Assembly: GCA_937958235.1 (NCBI GenBank)
Contig: CALFGG010000014.1
Coordinates: forward strand, 1 to 17,444
DNA: 17,444 bases
Reading direction: 5' to 3'
DNA from: an uncultured Candidatus Saccharibacteria bacterium
GTDB lineage: Bacteria > Patescibacteriota > Saccharimonadia > Saccharimonadales > Saccharimonadaceae
This document shows, piece by piece, positions 7,077 to 14,023 of the stretch (the first letter of the stretch is position 1; each line of letters starts with the position of its first letter). Both the position numbers and the translations under genes were made by a program. The notes under the pieces are model-generated. The model had not been told where the DNA came from, did not search any database, and saw nothing but the letters and a program-made list of their open reading frames with translations.

Positions 7077-7082
7077 TATACT
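7077..7082 (+). promoter_or_regulatory. -10 box of pgk
   Basis: TATACT ends 9 bases before the pgk ATG in an A+T-rich gap with no ribosome binding site. There is no TGN extension and no clear -35, so the call is tentative. Confidence 0.4.
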
Positions 7083-7091
7083 ATAGATACT

Positions 7092-8189
7092 ATGTTTGAT
7101 AAAACCACTATCCGCGATATTGATCCGAAAAACAAAAACATTCTTGTACGTACCGATTTTAATGTACCAATCAAAGATGGTCAGGTTACTAGCGATTTTC
7201 GCTTACGGGCCGCCCTCCCTACTATTCAATATCTAATAGACAGACAAGCAAATCATATCATCCTCATCTCTCATCTTGGTCGTCCAAAAGGTCAGGTAGA
7301 CTCCTCGCTTTCCTTAGCTCCTGTCGCCCACGAATTATCACTCCTTCTTAATCGCCCAGTTACTTTTATTCCACATCTTACAGGTAGTCTAATAAAGGAT
7401 CAGATAGGTTCTCTCCCACAAGGCTCCGTGGTTCTTCTCGAAAACCTCCGCTTCTCCGCGGCAGAAGAAGAGAACAGCCTAGATTTTGCCAGGGAAATTG
7501 TCCATTCCACCTCCGCCGATCTCTATGTTCAGGATGGTTTTGCGGTTATTCATCGTGCACATGCCTCTACAGCGCAAATTCCTCAACTTCTTCCTACTGT
7601 TGCAGGGTTTTTAGTTGAAAAAGAAGTTACTAATTTAAGTCAGGTTCTTGAGCACCCAAAACCACAAGTCACGGTCATCATTGGTGGTGCCAAAATTAGT
7701 GATAAACAGCCGTTAATTGATCGTTTTTTGCCAATTGCTGACCATATTCTTGTGGTTGGTAAAATTGCCGCCGATGGCTACGTTTCTAATAATCCTAAAA
7801 TCTACGTTGCTGAAGATTTTCGTCAGGATCAAGAGGGAAATAAACTGGATATTGGTGATCTATCACTATCTAAGATTCTCCCCACGATTAAATATAGTCA
7901 CACAATTATCTGGAACGGCACTGCTGGCAAAACTGAAGAGACCGGCTTTGATATATCTTCAAAAGCCATCGCCGAAGCTATTGGTCAGAAAAATCCAGAG
8001 TACAATCAGACGATTATCCTAGGTGGCGATACTTCTGGTTATGTTGAGAAACTTCTTGAGGAGCAGCCTGGCGTGTCATTAGGTCACGTCTCTAGTCCTC
8101 TCGAATATAGCTTAATTTCTACTGGTGGTGGTGCCAGTCTCGAATTTCTCCTCGGTCTTCCACTTCCCGGTCTTGATGCAATTAATTAG
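7092..8189 (+). CDS. pgk: Phosphoglycerate kinase, divergent
   Basis: PGK makes ATP from 1,3-bisphosphoglycerate in glycolysis. The 365 residues are shorter than the common 390-400. Conserved parts are VRTDFNVP at 19-26, SHLGRPKG at 60-67, LENLRF at 116-121, HRAHAST at 154-160, GGAKISDK at 198-205 and STGGGASLE at 343-351. Several nucleotide-site motifs deviate: DGFAVIHRAHAS stands where DAFGTAHRAHAS is usual, WNGTAGKTEE (274-283) where WNGPMGVFE is usual, and LGGDTSG (310-316) where GGGDS is usual. The family is certain, and the enzyme is probably active because the substrate arginines and glycine-rich loops remain. The stop TAG lies inside the left arm of the CIRCE site of clpC, so the two genes are packed to the base. 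Confidence 0.94.
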   Translation: MFDKTTIRDIDPKNKNILVRTDFNVPIKDGQVTSDFRLRAALPTIQYLIDRQANHIILISHLGRPKGQVDSSLSLAPVAHELSLLLNRPVTFIPHLTGSLIKDQIGSLPQGSVVLLENLRFSAAEEENSLDFAREIVHSTSADLYVQDGFAVIHRAHASTAQIPQLLPTVAGFLVEKEVTNLSQVLEHPKPQVTVIIGGAKISDKQPLIDRFLPIADHILVVGKIAADGYVSNNPKIYVAEDFRQDQEGNKLDIGDLSLSKILPTIKYSHTIIWNGTAGKTEETGFDISSKAIAEAIGQKNPEYNQTIILGGDTSGYVEKLLEEQPGVSLGHVSSPLEYSLISTGGGASLEFLLGLPLPGLDAIN

Positions 8190-8212
8190 CACTCTTATCT
8201 TGACAGTGCTAA
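8186..8212 (+). promoter_or_regulatory. CIRCE operator (HrcA repressor site)
   Basis: TTAGCACTC (8186-8194), nine bases, then CAGTGCTAA (8204-8212). The CIRCE consensus is TTAGCACTC, N9, GAGTGCTAA, so 17 of 18 arm bases match with exact spacing. It overlaps the -35 of the clpC promoter and the pgk stop codon. HrcA bound here would block transcription of clpC and the genes after it. Confidence 0.9.
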
Positions 8213-8227
8213 TTTTTGCTTTACAAT
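8200..8227 (+). promoter_or_regulatory. Housekeeping promoter of clpC
   Basis: A perfect -35 TTGACA (8200-8205) and a -10 TACAAT (8222-8227) are spaced by 16 bases. The -10 ends exactly 6 bases before the ATG at 8234, so the transcript should start on that A. This is the only promoter in the window with a consensus -35. Confidence 0.8.
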
Positions 8228-8233
8228 AGAACT

Positions 8234-10714
8234 ATGCAAGATGATTTTACAGAAATTATGAATAATTTGACCGAGAATGCCCGTTTTGCACTCCAAAAAT
8301 CTGATTATTATGCCAAGCGATATAATAACGGCTACATGAGTACAGAACACCTTCTCCTTGGTATCCTCTCGCAGGATACCAGTACTGGTGCCCGCTTTCT
8401 TGCGGACGAGGATATTAATCTCGAGTCAGTAGAAAAAACCATTAATCATACCGCTGTGGAGGTTCCAGGTTCCCAGATGGCCACGATGTCTCTTTCTGAG
8501 GCTGCGGTTCTTACTCTCCGTATGGCTGCCAATTTTACCAAAGAACAGGGAATCAAGATTATTGGTACCGAGCATATCCTCTATGCTCTCTTACGCCAAC
8601 CAAACTCTCGTGCCAGTCTCATTCTCCAGGGTCTCAAAGTAGATTTAAATAGTCTTACTAATGCCATCGAGGAATACACCGAAAAACAGGCTGAAGATGC
8701 CAAGGTTGACCAGAAAAAAGCTGGCTTCACTCGTAAGGCTCCATTAAAATGGCTGACCAAGTATGGCCAAGACCTCACTGAAATGGCCAAGCAGGGAAAA
8801 CTTGATACCGTCATTGGCCGTGATCAGGAAATTGAGCGCACCATTACAGTTCTATGTCGTCGCACCAAGTCGAACCCTGTATTGATTGGCGAAGCCGGCG
8901 TTGGTAAAACTGCCATCGTCGAGGGTCTCGCCACTCGCATTGTTAAAAATGAAGTTCCTGGTAGCCTAATTGGCAAACGTATCTACCAGGTTGACCTCAG
9001 TTCTGTTGTGGCTGGTACTAAGTTCCGCGGTGAGTTTGAGGAGCGCATTAAAGGTATTATTGATGAAGCTTCCGGCAATAAAGATCTCATTCTCTTTATT
9101 GATGAGATTCATCTCCTCTCAGGAGCCGGTTCTGGCGAAGGTAGTCTTGATGCTGCTAATATTTTAAAACCTGCCCTAGCACGTGGTCATATTCGCCTAA
9201 TCGGTGCCTCTACTATGGATGAATATCGTAAAACCATCGAAAAAGATAAGGCACTCTCTCGCCGTTTTCAAACTGTCATCGTCGAGGAACCTACTGATAC
9301 CGTTGTTCTACGTATCTTAAAAGGCGTTAAATCTCATTATGAAAAACATCATGGTGTAGTTATCCCTGATGAAATCTTAGACACTGCGATTAATATGTCC
9401 AAGCGCTACATCAATGATCGCTTTATGCCAGATAAGGTTATCGATGTGATTGATGAGGCTAGTGCCATTGCTAAGGTCGCTGCTGATAAAAAAGGCGGTG
9501 GTGAATACAAGAAACTTAAGATTGAGCGTGAAGACCTTCAGAAGAAGATTGAAGAGACCGCCGAGGCTGAGGATTTTGAAAAAGCAGCACTCTATAAGAC
9601 TCGTGTAGCCAAAATTGATGAAGAGATTGAAAAACTTGAAAAAGCTGGCGTTAATGATCAGGTATCTCCTGTTCTCACCGAGGAAAATCTCGCTACTGCC
9701 ATTAGCTTAAAAACTGGCATTCCTGTCTCTAAGGTCCACGGTTCTGAGGTGAAAATGCTCACCGATCTCGAAAAACACCTAGATAAAGCTGTTATCGGTC
9801 AAGAAGAGGCTATTAGGGCTGTCGCCAAAGCTATTCGCCGAGGACGCTCTGGTATTAGTGATCCAAAACGTCCAATCGGTTCCTTCTTATTTATGGGACC
9901 AACTGGTGTCGGTAAGACTGAGCTGGCCCGTGTTATTGCACGCGAGGTCTTTGGTGGTGATAATTCATTAATTAAGATTGACATGTCTGAATTTGGTGAA
10001 AAACATAATGTTTCTCGTCTTGTTGGTGCTCCAGCTGGCTATGTCGGTTATGATGACGGTGGTAAACTCACCGAAGCTGTTCGTCGTCATCCATATTCCG
10101 TCGTTCTCTTTGACGAGATCGAGAAGGCTCATCCTGAAGTCTTCAATATGTTGCTCCAGGTCTTAGAAGATGGTGTTTTAACCGACGGACAAGGTAATCA
10201 TATCAAGTTTAATAACACTATTATTATTCTCACCTCAAACCTTGGTGCCGACGAAATGTATGATGATGCTGAGTTCGGTTTTGGTAATAAAGACAAAAAG
10301 AGCGATAAATTTATCGAAGAAGAATATGAGGCCAGTAAGAATGCAGCCATGAAGGCTCTCAAGAAATCTATGCGACCAGAACTTATTAATCGCCTTGATG
10401 CCATTGAGGTCTTCCACGCTTTGACTAAGAAGCAAGTTGAGCAAATTTTTGACAATATGATCTCAGACCTTAAGAAGCGTCTTGCTACTAAGTCATTTGG
10501 TCTAAAACTCACCAAAAAAGCTTCTGAATTTCTCATCGAAAAAGGCTTCGACCCAAAGAATGGTGCCCGTCCACTTCGTCGTGCCATCGAGGATCATCTT
10601 GAATCCATCATCTCCGACGCCATCATCTCTGAGAAGATTAAAAAAGGTGAGATTGCCGTTGTCGATCTTAAAGATGATAAACTCACGCTAGAAATTGAAA
10701 AGAAGGAAAAATAA
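8234..10714 (+). CDS. clpC: ClpC-type AAA+ unfoldase
   Basis: ClpC unfolds proteins and feeds them to ClpP. From the ATG at 8234 it has 826 residues: a double Clp N-domain (about 5-145), AAA1 with GEAGVGKT at 219-226 and DEIH at 290-293, a UVR-type coiled middle segment (about 430-468), and AAA2 with GPTGVGKT at 555-562 and FDEIEKAH at 626-633. EFGFG (680-684) is the likely ClpP-binding loop, in place of the usual L/I/V-G-F. A longer frame starting with TTG at 8216 is rejected because the -10 box would lie inside it and its extra residues are not ClpC-like. No ribosome binding site precedes the ATG, so the mRNA is probably leaderless. It heads an operon with the 10718 gene (3-base gap) and clpP, under CIRCE control. 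Confidence 0.96.
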   Translation: MQDDFTEIMNNLTENARFALQKSDYYAKRYNNGYMSTEHLLLGILSQDTSTGARFLADEDINLESVEKTINHTAVEVPGSQMATMSLSEAAVLTLRMAANFTKEQGIKIIGTEHILYALLRQPNSRASLILQGLKVDLNSLTNAIEEYTEKQAEDAKVDQKKAGFTRKAPLKWLTKYGQDLTEMAKQGKLDTVIGRDQEIERTITVLCRRTKSNPVLIGEAGVGKTAIVEGLATRIVKNEVPGSLIGKRIYQVDLSSVVAGTKFRGEFEERIKGIIDEASGNKDLILFIDEIHLLSGAGSGEGSLDAANILKPALARGHIRLIGASTMDEYRKTIEKDKALSRRFQTVIVEEPTDTVVLRILKGVKSHYEKHHGVVIPDEILDTAINMSKRYINDRFMPDKVIDVIDEASAIAKVAADKKGGGEYKKLKIEREDLQKKIEETAEAEDFEKAALYKTRVAKIDEEIEKLEKAGVNDQVSPVLTEENLATAISLKTGIPVSKVHGSEVKMLTDLEKHLDKAVIGQEEAIRAVAKAIRRGRSGISDPKRPIGSFLFMGPTGVGKTELARVIAREVFGGDNSLIKIDMSEFGEKHNVSRLVGAPAGYVGYDDGGKLTEAVRRHPYSVVLFDEIEKAHPEVFNMLLQVLEDGVLTDGQGNHIKFNNTIIILTSNLGADEMYDDAEFGFGNKDKKSDKFIEEEYEASKNAAMKALKKSMRPELINRLDAIEVFHALTKKQVEQIFDNMISDLKKRLATKSFGLKLTKKASEFLIEKGFDPKNGARPLRRAIEDHLESIISDAIISEKIKKGEIAVVDLKDDKLTLEIEKKEK

Positions 10715-10717
10715 TCT

Positions 10718-11701
10718 ATGAAGCATCGCGCAAGGTTTGGTAGTTTTCTCGTCAGCCTAATAATCATCGCTATCCTTCTTTGCGCCTATGCTTTTCAAGA
10801 TGAATTTAAAGCGGGAGATTATGTCCTGACCGGCGATCTTTCATCTATCGCTTCCTCTCTCAATCTAACCAGTCGTGCGAAGCTCATCCTTCGTGCCACT
10901 CACCCAGAGTTGCAGGAAAAGGCTAGTTTCAATCAAAATTGTAATAGTCACAGCCAGGAGATCTATGTTCTTGGTTGCTATCGTGAAGATCAGGATCGCC
11001 TCTATGTCTACAATGTAAATTCATCTGAGATCCCTGGTGTTCGCGAGGTGACAACGGCACACGAAATGTTGCATGCCGCCTATCATCGCCTGCTTTTTTG
11101 GGAAAAGTTAGATCTAAAAGATCAGCTACAATCAGTTTACGATCATCTTCCTGCCGATTCTGATCTTCGCACTTCTATGCAAAATTATCATCCTGACGAA
11201 TTTTATGATGAGCTGCATTCTCGCATTGGTACCGAGGTTAAAGATCTTCCCGCACCACTTGAGCGTTATTACCAGAGATATTTTACCGATCGTCAGTTAA
11301 TCGTAAAATTTAACGAGCAATATCACAATGTCTTTACTGAACTTCAGCGCCAGACCGATCGCCTTAAAGAATCTATTGAAGCTAAAAAGCAATCCATAGA
11401 AAATAAAACTAAAGAATATCAAACTCAAAAGCAGCAGTTAAATGAAGTAATTTCCGACTTCAATTCACGCGCCGCTCGCGGTGATTTCAGTAGTCAATCT
11501 GATTTTAATACTAAACGCCAATCCATTGTTTCTCGTATTGACGCACTCAATCGAGAGTATGATCAGCTAAAGCAGGCTATCGAGGAGCTTAATTCAGAGA
11601 TCGCAAAATATAATCAAAGCATCTATCATAATAATGAACTCATTGATCAGATTAATTCCAATTCCATTCCTAAAGTCGATAAGGGTCTATCCAATAGTTA
11701 A
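10718..11701 (+). CDS. Membrane-anchored HEXXH metalloprotease-like protein with coiled coil
   Basis: The 327-residue protein has an N-terminal membrane helix (about 9-26) after a basic start (MKHRAR), so most of it should lie outside the membrane. Residues 75 and 87 are cysteines that could form a disulfide. HEMLH at 115-119 is a zinc-protease HEXXH motif in a helix (TTAHEMLHAAYHRL). The segment EFYDELHSRIGTE (161-173) offers a third zinc ligand, Glu165 or Glu173, as in gluzincins. Residues about 194-316 are a long coiled coil with a short SSQSDF break. A ribosome binding site AGAAGGA (10701-10707) lies inside the end of clpC. I cannot name the family. Its place between clpC and clpP suggests a role in protein quality control at the envelope; this is inference, and peptidase activity is unproven. 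Confidence 0.75.
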   Translation: MKHRARFGSFLVSLIIIAILLCAYAFQDEFKAGDYVLTGDLSSIASSLNLTSRAKLILRATHPELQEKASFNQNCNSHSQEIYVLGCYREDQDRLYVYNVNSSEIPGVREVTTAHEMLHAAYHRLLFWEKLDLKDQLQSVYDHLPADSDLRTSMQNYHPDEFYDELHSRIGTEVKDLPAPLERYYQRYFTDRQLIVKFNEQYHNVFTELQRQTDRLKESIEAKKQSIENKTKEYQTQKQQLNEVISDFNSRAARGDFSSQSDFNTKRQSIVSRIDALNREYDQLKQAIEELNSEIAKYNQSIYHNNELIDQINSNSIPKVDKGLSNS

Positions 11702-11717
11702 TAAATAAAGGAGTAAT

Positions 11718-12323
11718 ATGAAAAATCAACTAAATAAAGCAAACGACTATCTCGTTCCCACTGTTATCGAGACCACTAATCGCGGTGAAAGATCGTACGA
11801 CATTTATTCACGCCTCTTAAACGACCGCATCATCTTTATGGGTGAAGACGTAAATTCCCATACCGCTAATCTTGTAATCGCGCAATTACTCTTCCTAGCC
11901 CACGAAGATCCCAAGAAAGACATCAAGCTCTACATTAACTCTCCTGGCGGTTCAGTTTATGACGGTCTTGCCATTATTGATACCATGAATTATATTGAGC
12001 CAGATGTTCAGACTATCGGTATTGGCCTGCAAGCCTCCATGGGGGCTATGCTACTCAGCTGTGGCGCCAAGGGTAAACGTTTTGCTCTGCCAAATGCTCG
12101 CGTTATGATTCATCAGCCAAGCTCTGGCACTGAAGGTAAAATTACCGATCAGGAAATCATGTTAAAAGAAGGTATTTTCTTAAAGAAGCGCCTCGCTGAG
12201 ATTATGGCAAAGAATACTGGTAAAACCGTCGCTCAGGTCATCAAAGATATGGATCGCGATAATTGGATGTCCGCCGAAGAAGCCAAAGAATACGGCATCA
12301 TCGACCAAGTCATTGAAAAGTAA
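11718..12323 (+). CDS. clpP: ClpP protease subunit
   Basis: ClpP is the serine peptidase that forms a tetradecamer capped by ClpC. The 201 residues match the family length. The catalytic triad is visible: Ser107 in LQASMGA (104-110), His132 in MIHQP (130-134), and Asp181 in MDRDNWMS (178-185). The oxyanion glycines lie in SPGGSVYDG (75-83). LQASMGA instead of the usual AASMGA is a small variation. A strong ribosome binding site AAAGGAG (11707-11713) lies 4 bases before the ATG and 16 bases after the upstream stop, so it is translated from the clpC transcript. Its last codons and stop are repeated at the end of the next gene. Confidence 0.97.
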   Translation: MKNQLNKANDYLVPTVIETTNRGERSYDIYSRLLNDRIIFMGEDVNSHTANLVIAQLLFLAHEDPKKDIKLYINSPGGSVYDGLAIIDTMNYIEPDVQTIGIGLQASMGAMLLSCGAKGKRFALPNARVMIHQPSSGTEGKITDQEIMLKEGIFLKKRLAEIMAKNTGKTVAQVIKDMDRDNWMSAEEAKEYGIIDQVIEK

Positions 12324-12327
12324 TAAA
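12300..12327 (+). repeat. Direct repeat copy 1, clpP 3' end
   Basis: This 28-base stretch codes for the last residues of ClpP (IDQVIEK), the TAA stop and four further bases. The second copy at 12924-12951 has 27 of 28 identical bases; the one difference (T12314 against C12938) is silent. Outside these limits the flanks differ at once. Confidence 0.9.
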
Positions 12328-12341
12328 CTTAATTAAAACTT

Positions 12342-12947
12342 ATGAAAACAATTTTTATCGCAACTGGTAACACCTCTAAACTTCAAGATTTTGAGTTATA
12401 TTTAGGTGATAACTTTAATATAGAATCGCCAAAATCCCTCAATATTAAAATCAATGTCCCGGAGGGCATCAGTTCAATTGAAGACAACGCAATAGCAAAA
12501 GCACGAGCTTACGCCTATAAGACTGGTTTAGTTAGTATTGGTGACGACACAGGTTTCTTTATCGAAGAGTTAAACGGAGAGCCTGGAGTTGCTTTAAGAC
12601 GTTGGGGAGGAGAATTACCTGAAGAAACTACTGGGGCTGAGTTTTGGAAATATCTTCAAGAAAAAACCAAGAACCTTAAAAATTACAAGTGTTATTTCAA
12701 ACAATGTGTTGCTGTTGTTTCGCCATCGGGAAAAATGGAATTGGTATACAATATCAACCACGGAATTCTTAATAAAGAAAAATTAAAATTACCATACAAT
12801 GGCACAGACTATCCGTTAGCGGCAGCGTTCGAATCAGAAAACCGTGAAAAGACTTGGGATGAAATGACCGATCAGGAGAAGAAAGACTTTGATAAAGTAT
12901 TTATTAATAATTTATTAAAAGCAATCGACCAAGTCATCGAAAAGTAA
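12342..12947 (+). CDS. HAM1/RdgB-type non-canonical NTP pyrophosphatase
   Basis: This family hydrolyses dITP, XTP and similar damaged nucleotides to monophosphates, keeping them out of DNA and RNA. The 201 residues show IFIATGNTSKL (4-14), EDNAIAKA (47-54), IGDDTGFFIEELNGEPGV (66-83) and RRWGG (86-90), all typical of the fold. The last seven residues, IDQVIEK, and the stop region copy the clpP end. Codon use differs from clpP by direct count: TTA is 11 of 17 leucines against 4 of 17, and GGA is 6 of 14 glycines against 0 of 15. There is no ribosome binding site; a weak TTAATT lies 7 bases before the ATG. It looks like a later arrival between clpP and the clpP terminator. The exact substrate is not readable. 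Confidence 0.85.
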   Translation: MKTIFIATGNTSKLQDFELYLGDNFNIESPKSLNIKINVPEGISSIEDNAIAKARAYAYKTGLVSIGDDTGFFIEELNGEPGVALRRWGGELPEETTGAEFWKYLQEKTKNLKNYKCYFKQCVAVVSPSGKMELVYNINHGILNKEKLKLPYNGTDYPLAAAFESENREKTWDEMTDQEKKDFDKVFINNLLKAIDQVIEK

Positions 12948-12951
12948 TAAA
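12924..12951 (+). repeat. Direct repeat copy 2, end of the HAM1 gene
   Basis: This is the second copy of the 28-base clpP-end sequence, 624 bases downstream of the first. It supplies the last residues and stop of the HAM1-like gene and runs straight into the terminator, where the original clpP end would be expected to sit. Confidence 0.9.
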
Positions 12952-12981
12952 AAATATCCACCAACTCGGTGGATACTTTTT
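12949..12981. terminator. Bidirectional terminator between the clp operon and the pilin
   Basis: TATCCACC (12955-12962) pairs exactly with GGTGGATA (12968-12975) around AACTC. Five T follow on the plus strand (12977-12981), and an A-run (12949-12954) gives six T on the minus strand. It serves the HAM1/clp transcript and the converging pilin transcript. Confidence 0.9.
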
Positions 12982-12991
12982 ACCAAAAGCT

Positions 12992-13390
12992 TTAGCTTCT
13001 ATTTTTCTTGATGTAGGTATCCTCTTTTTCCATCTGTGCTTTAAGAGTGTATTCCTTGCATTTTCCATTAGAGCAGTTCGCTGCTTCATAAGAGTATGTA
13101 CTTCCTTCACGCCCCAAGTTTACCCCACCTGGATCCGTAAAAAGGCTTGGATCCATCACCGTCAAATTCTCCTCAGAGATTTTCTCAGGGTAGTATCCAT
13201 TCTTTGCGTGGAAGCCCTCCTCAAGTGCATAGTACATGGCATTAATCGCCTCTTTGCGCTGTTCGTCGCGGTGCATCGCATCCAAATTCAGTTTCTGTAG
13301 GAAAAATAACACAAGTAATAGGGAAGCAAAAAAGGTCACCACCACCAATTCAATAATCGTAAACCCCCTCTTTATTTTTTGTTCAACCAT
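12992..13390 (-). CDS. Type IV pilin-like protein
   Basis: The 132-residue protein has a class III prepilin signal: KIKRGFTIIELVVV with cleavage after Gly9, Phe10 as +1 and Glu14 at +5. A hydrophobic helix follows (about 12-32), then a charged helix and a small globular part with two cysteines near the end (NCSNGKCK) that could form the D-loop disulfide. A prepilin peptidase (PilD) would process it; none is in the window. The start is the ATG at 13390, because TATAAT ends exactly 6 bases upstream. A longer frame from GTG at 13405 would contain that -10 box. It could be a minor pilin or pseudopilin rather than the main subunit. In Saccharibacteria, type IV pili serve twitching and host contact, so this gene may relate to an epibiotic life. 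Confidence 0.85.
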   Translation of the reverse strand: MVEQKIKRGFTIIELVVVTFFASLLLVLFFLQKLNLDAMHRDEQRKEAINAMYYALEEGFHAKNGYYPEKISEENLTVMDPSLFTDPGGVNLGREGSTYSYEAANCSNGKCKEYTLKAQMEKEDTYIKKNRS

Positions 13391-13396
13391 ACCCAT

Positions 13397-13402
13397 ATTA
13401 TA
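13397..13402 (-). promoter_or_regulatory. -10 box of the pilin gene, over the Nudix stop
   Basis: The minus strand reads TATAAT with its last base at 13397, 6 bases before the ATG at 13390. The TAA stop of the upstream Nudix gene (13400-13398) lies inside the box. Confidence 0.6.
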
Positions 13403-13985
13403 CACGATTTTCTGCTAAGAACCTTTTCACCTTCGGGGCGATTGCCGTAAATTGGGGTTGCTTATAGAACTCTTCCAGGTCAACCCACTGAAAACCATCA
13501 GATTCATTTGGATCAATTATTATTTCTTGCATTTCATTTATGTCAAACAAATAACCAAAATCGTGATGCAAGTGTACTGGCTCACCCTTTTTGGGATTTT
13601 CTGGAATCTCATGAGTATTAATATGAAATGGCACTAGTGGATCATCCGGCAGAACTGCGAGATAGTTTATTTTATCTAAATCAAGACATCCTGTCTCTTC
13701 TTCAAGCTCTCGTAGTGCTGCCGCAAATGGCGTAGCATCCTCTTTTTCAATATGCCCACCAGGTTGCAACAAAATATTTAAGGACTTATGTTTTAAGAGT
13801 AAAATCTTGCCAGAATTAGGACAGAGAATAAAAGCCGAGGCCGTAAAATGGCCATCCGAGTTTTTTCTATCAAATATCCTTTCTTCATCCATCCCCGCCT
13901 TTTCGGCCAGCTTCCTTGCCATCAGCAGATCTTCTGCTTCTTCCGGATAAAGCTCCAAATATTCATTAATTAACTCTCTTATCAT
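13398..13985 (-). CDS. Nudix hydrolase
   Basis: Nudix enzymes cleave nucleoside diphosphates linked to another group. The 195 residues show an N-terminal helical part (1-45), then the fold with LLQPGGHIEKEDATPFAAAL (72-91) running into RELEEETG (92-99). The spacing between the first glycines and the REL part is one residue longer than the textbook Nudix box, as seen in a known subgroup with GGH-D-AALRE boxes, so the metal-binding glutamates (EEE, 95-97) are intact. A His-rich HLHHDFGYLFD segment lies near 138-148. The substrate cannot be read from sequence. The gene is divergent from radA, with the start 6 bases after a -10 box. It precedes the pilin gene but probably only by chance of packing. 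Confidence 0.9.
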   Translation of the reverse strand: MIRELINEYLELYPEEAEDLLMARKLAEKAGMDEERIFDRKNSDGHFTASAFILCPNSGKILLLKHKSLNILLQPGGHIEKEDATPFAAALRELEEETGCLDLDKINYLAVLPDDPLVPFHINTHEIPENPKKGEPVHLHHDFGYLFDINEMQEIIIDPNESDGFQWVDLEEFYKQPQFTAIAPKVKRFLAENRV

Positions 13986-13991
13986 AAATTT

Positions 13992-14000
13992 ATTTTACCA
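13992..14000 (-). promoter_or_regulatory. Extended -10 promoter of the Nudix gene
   Basis: The minus strand reads TGGTAAAAT (TGN plus TAAAAT, 13997-13992) and ends 6 bases before the ATG at 13985. It is part of a 38-base divergent region shared with radA. No ribosome binding site is seen. Confidence 0.6.
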
Positions 14001-14008
14001 CTAAAGCC

Positions 14009-14017
14009 TGTTATAAT
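14009..14017 (+). promoter_or_regulatory. Extended -10 promoter of radA
   Basis: TGTTATAAT with a perfect TATAAT at 14012-14017 ends exactly 6 bases before the radA ATG. The predicted transcript starts on the A of the ATG and there is no ribosome binding site. Confidence 0.75.
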
Positions 14018-14023
14018 TTTAGT

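Noticed and set aside
8216..8233. TTG-started extension of clpC
   Set aside because: It contains the promoter -10 box and does not resemble ClpC N-termini.
12342..12947. HAM1 gene as a diverged duplicate of clpP because both end in DQVIEK
   Set aside because: Similarity stops at the 28-base tail; the rest is clearly the HAM1 fold.
13391..13405. GTG-started extension of the pilin
   Set aside because: It contains the TATAAT box and adds residues before a normal short prepilin leader.
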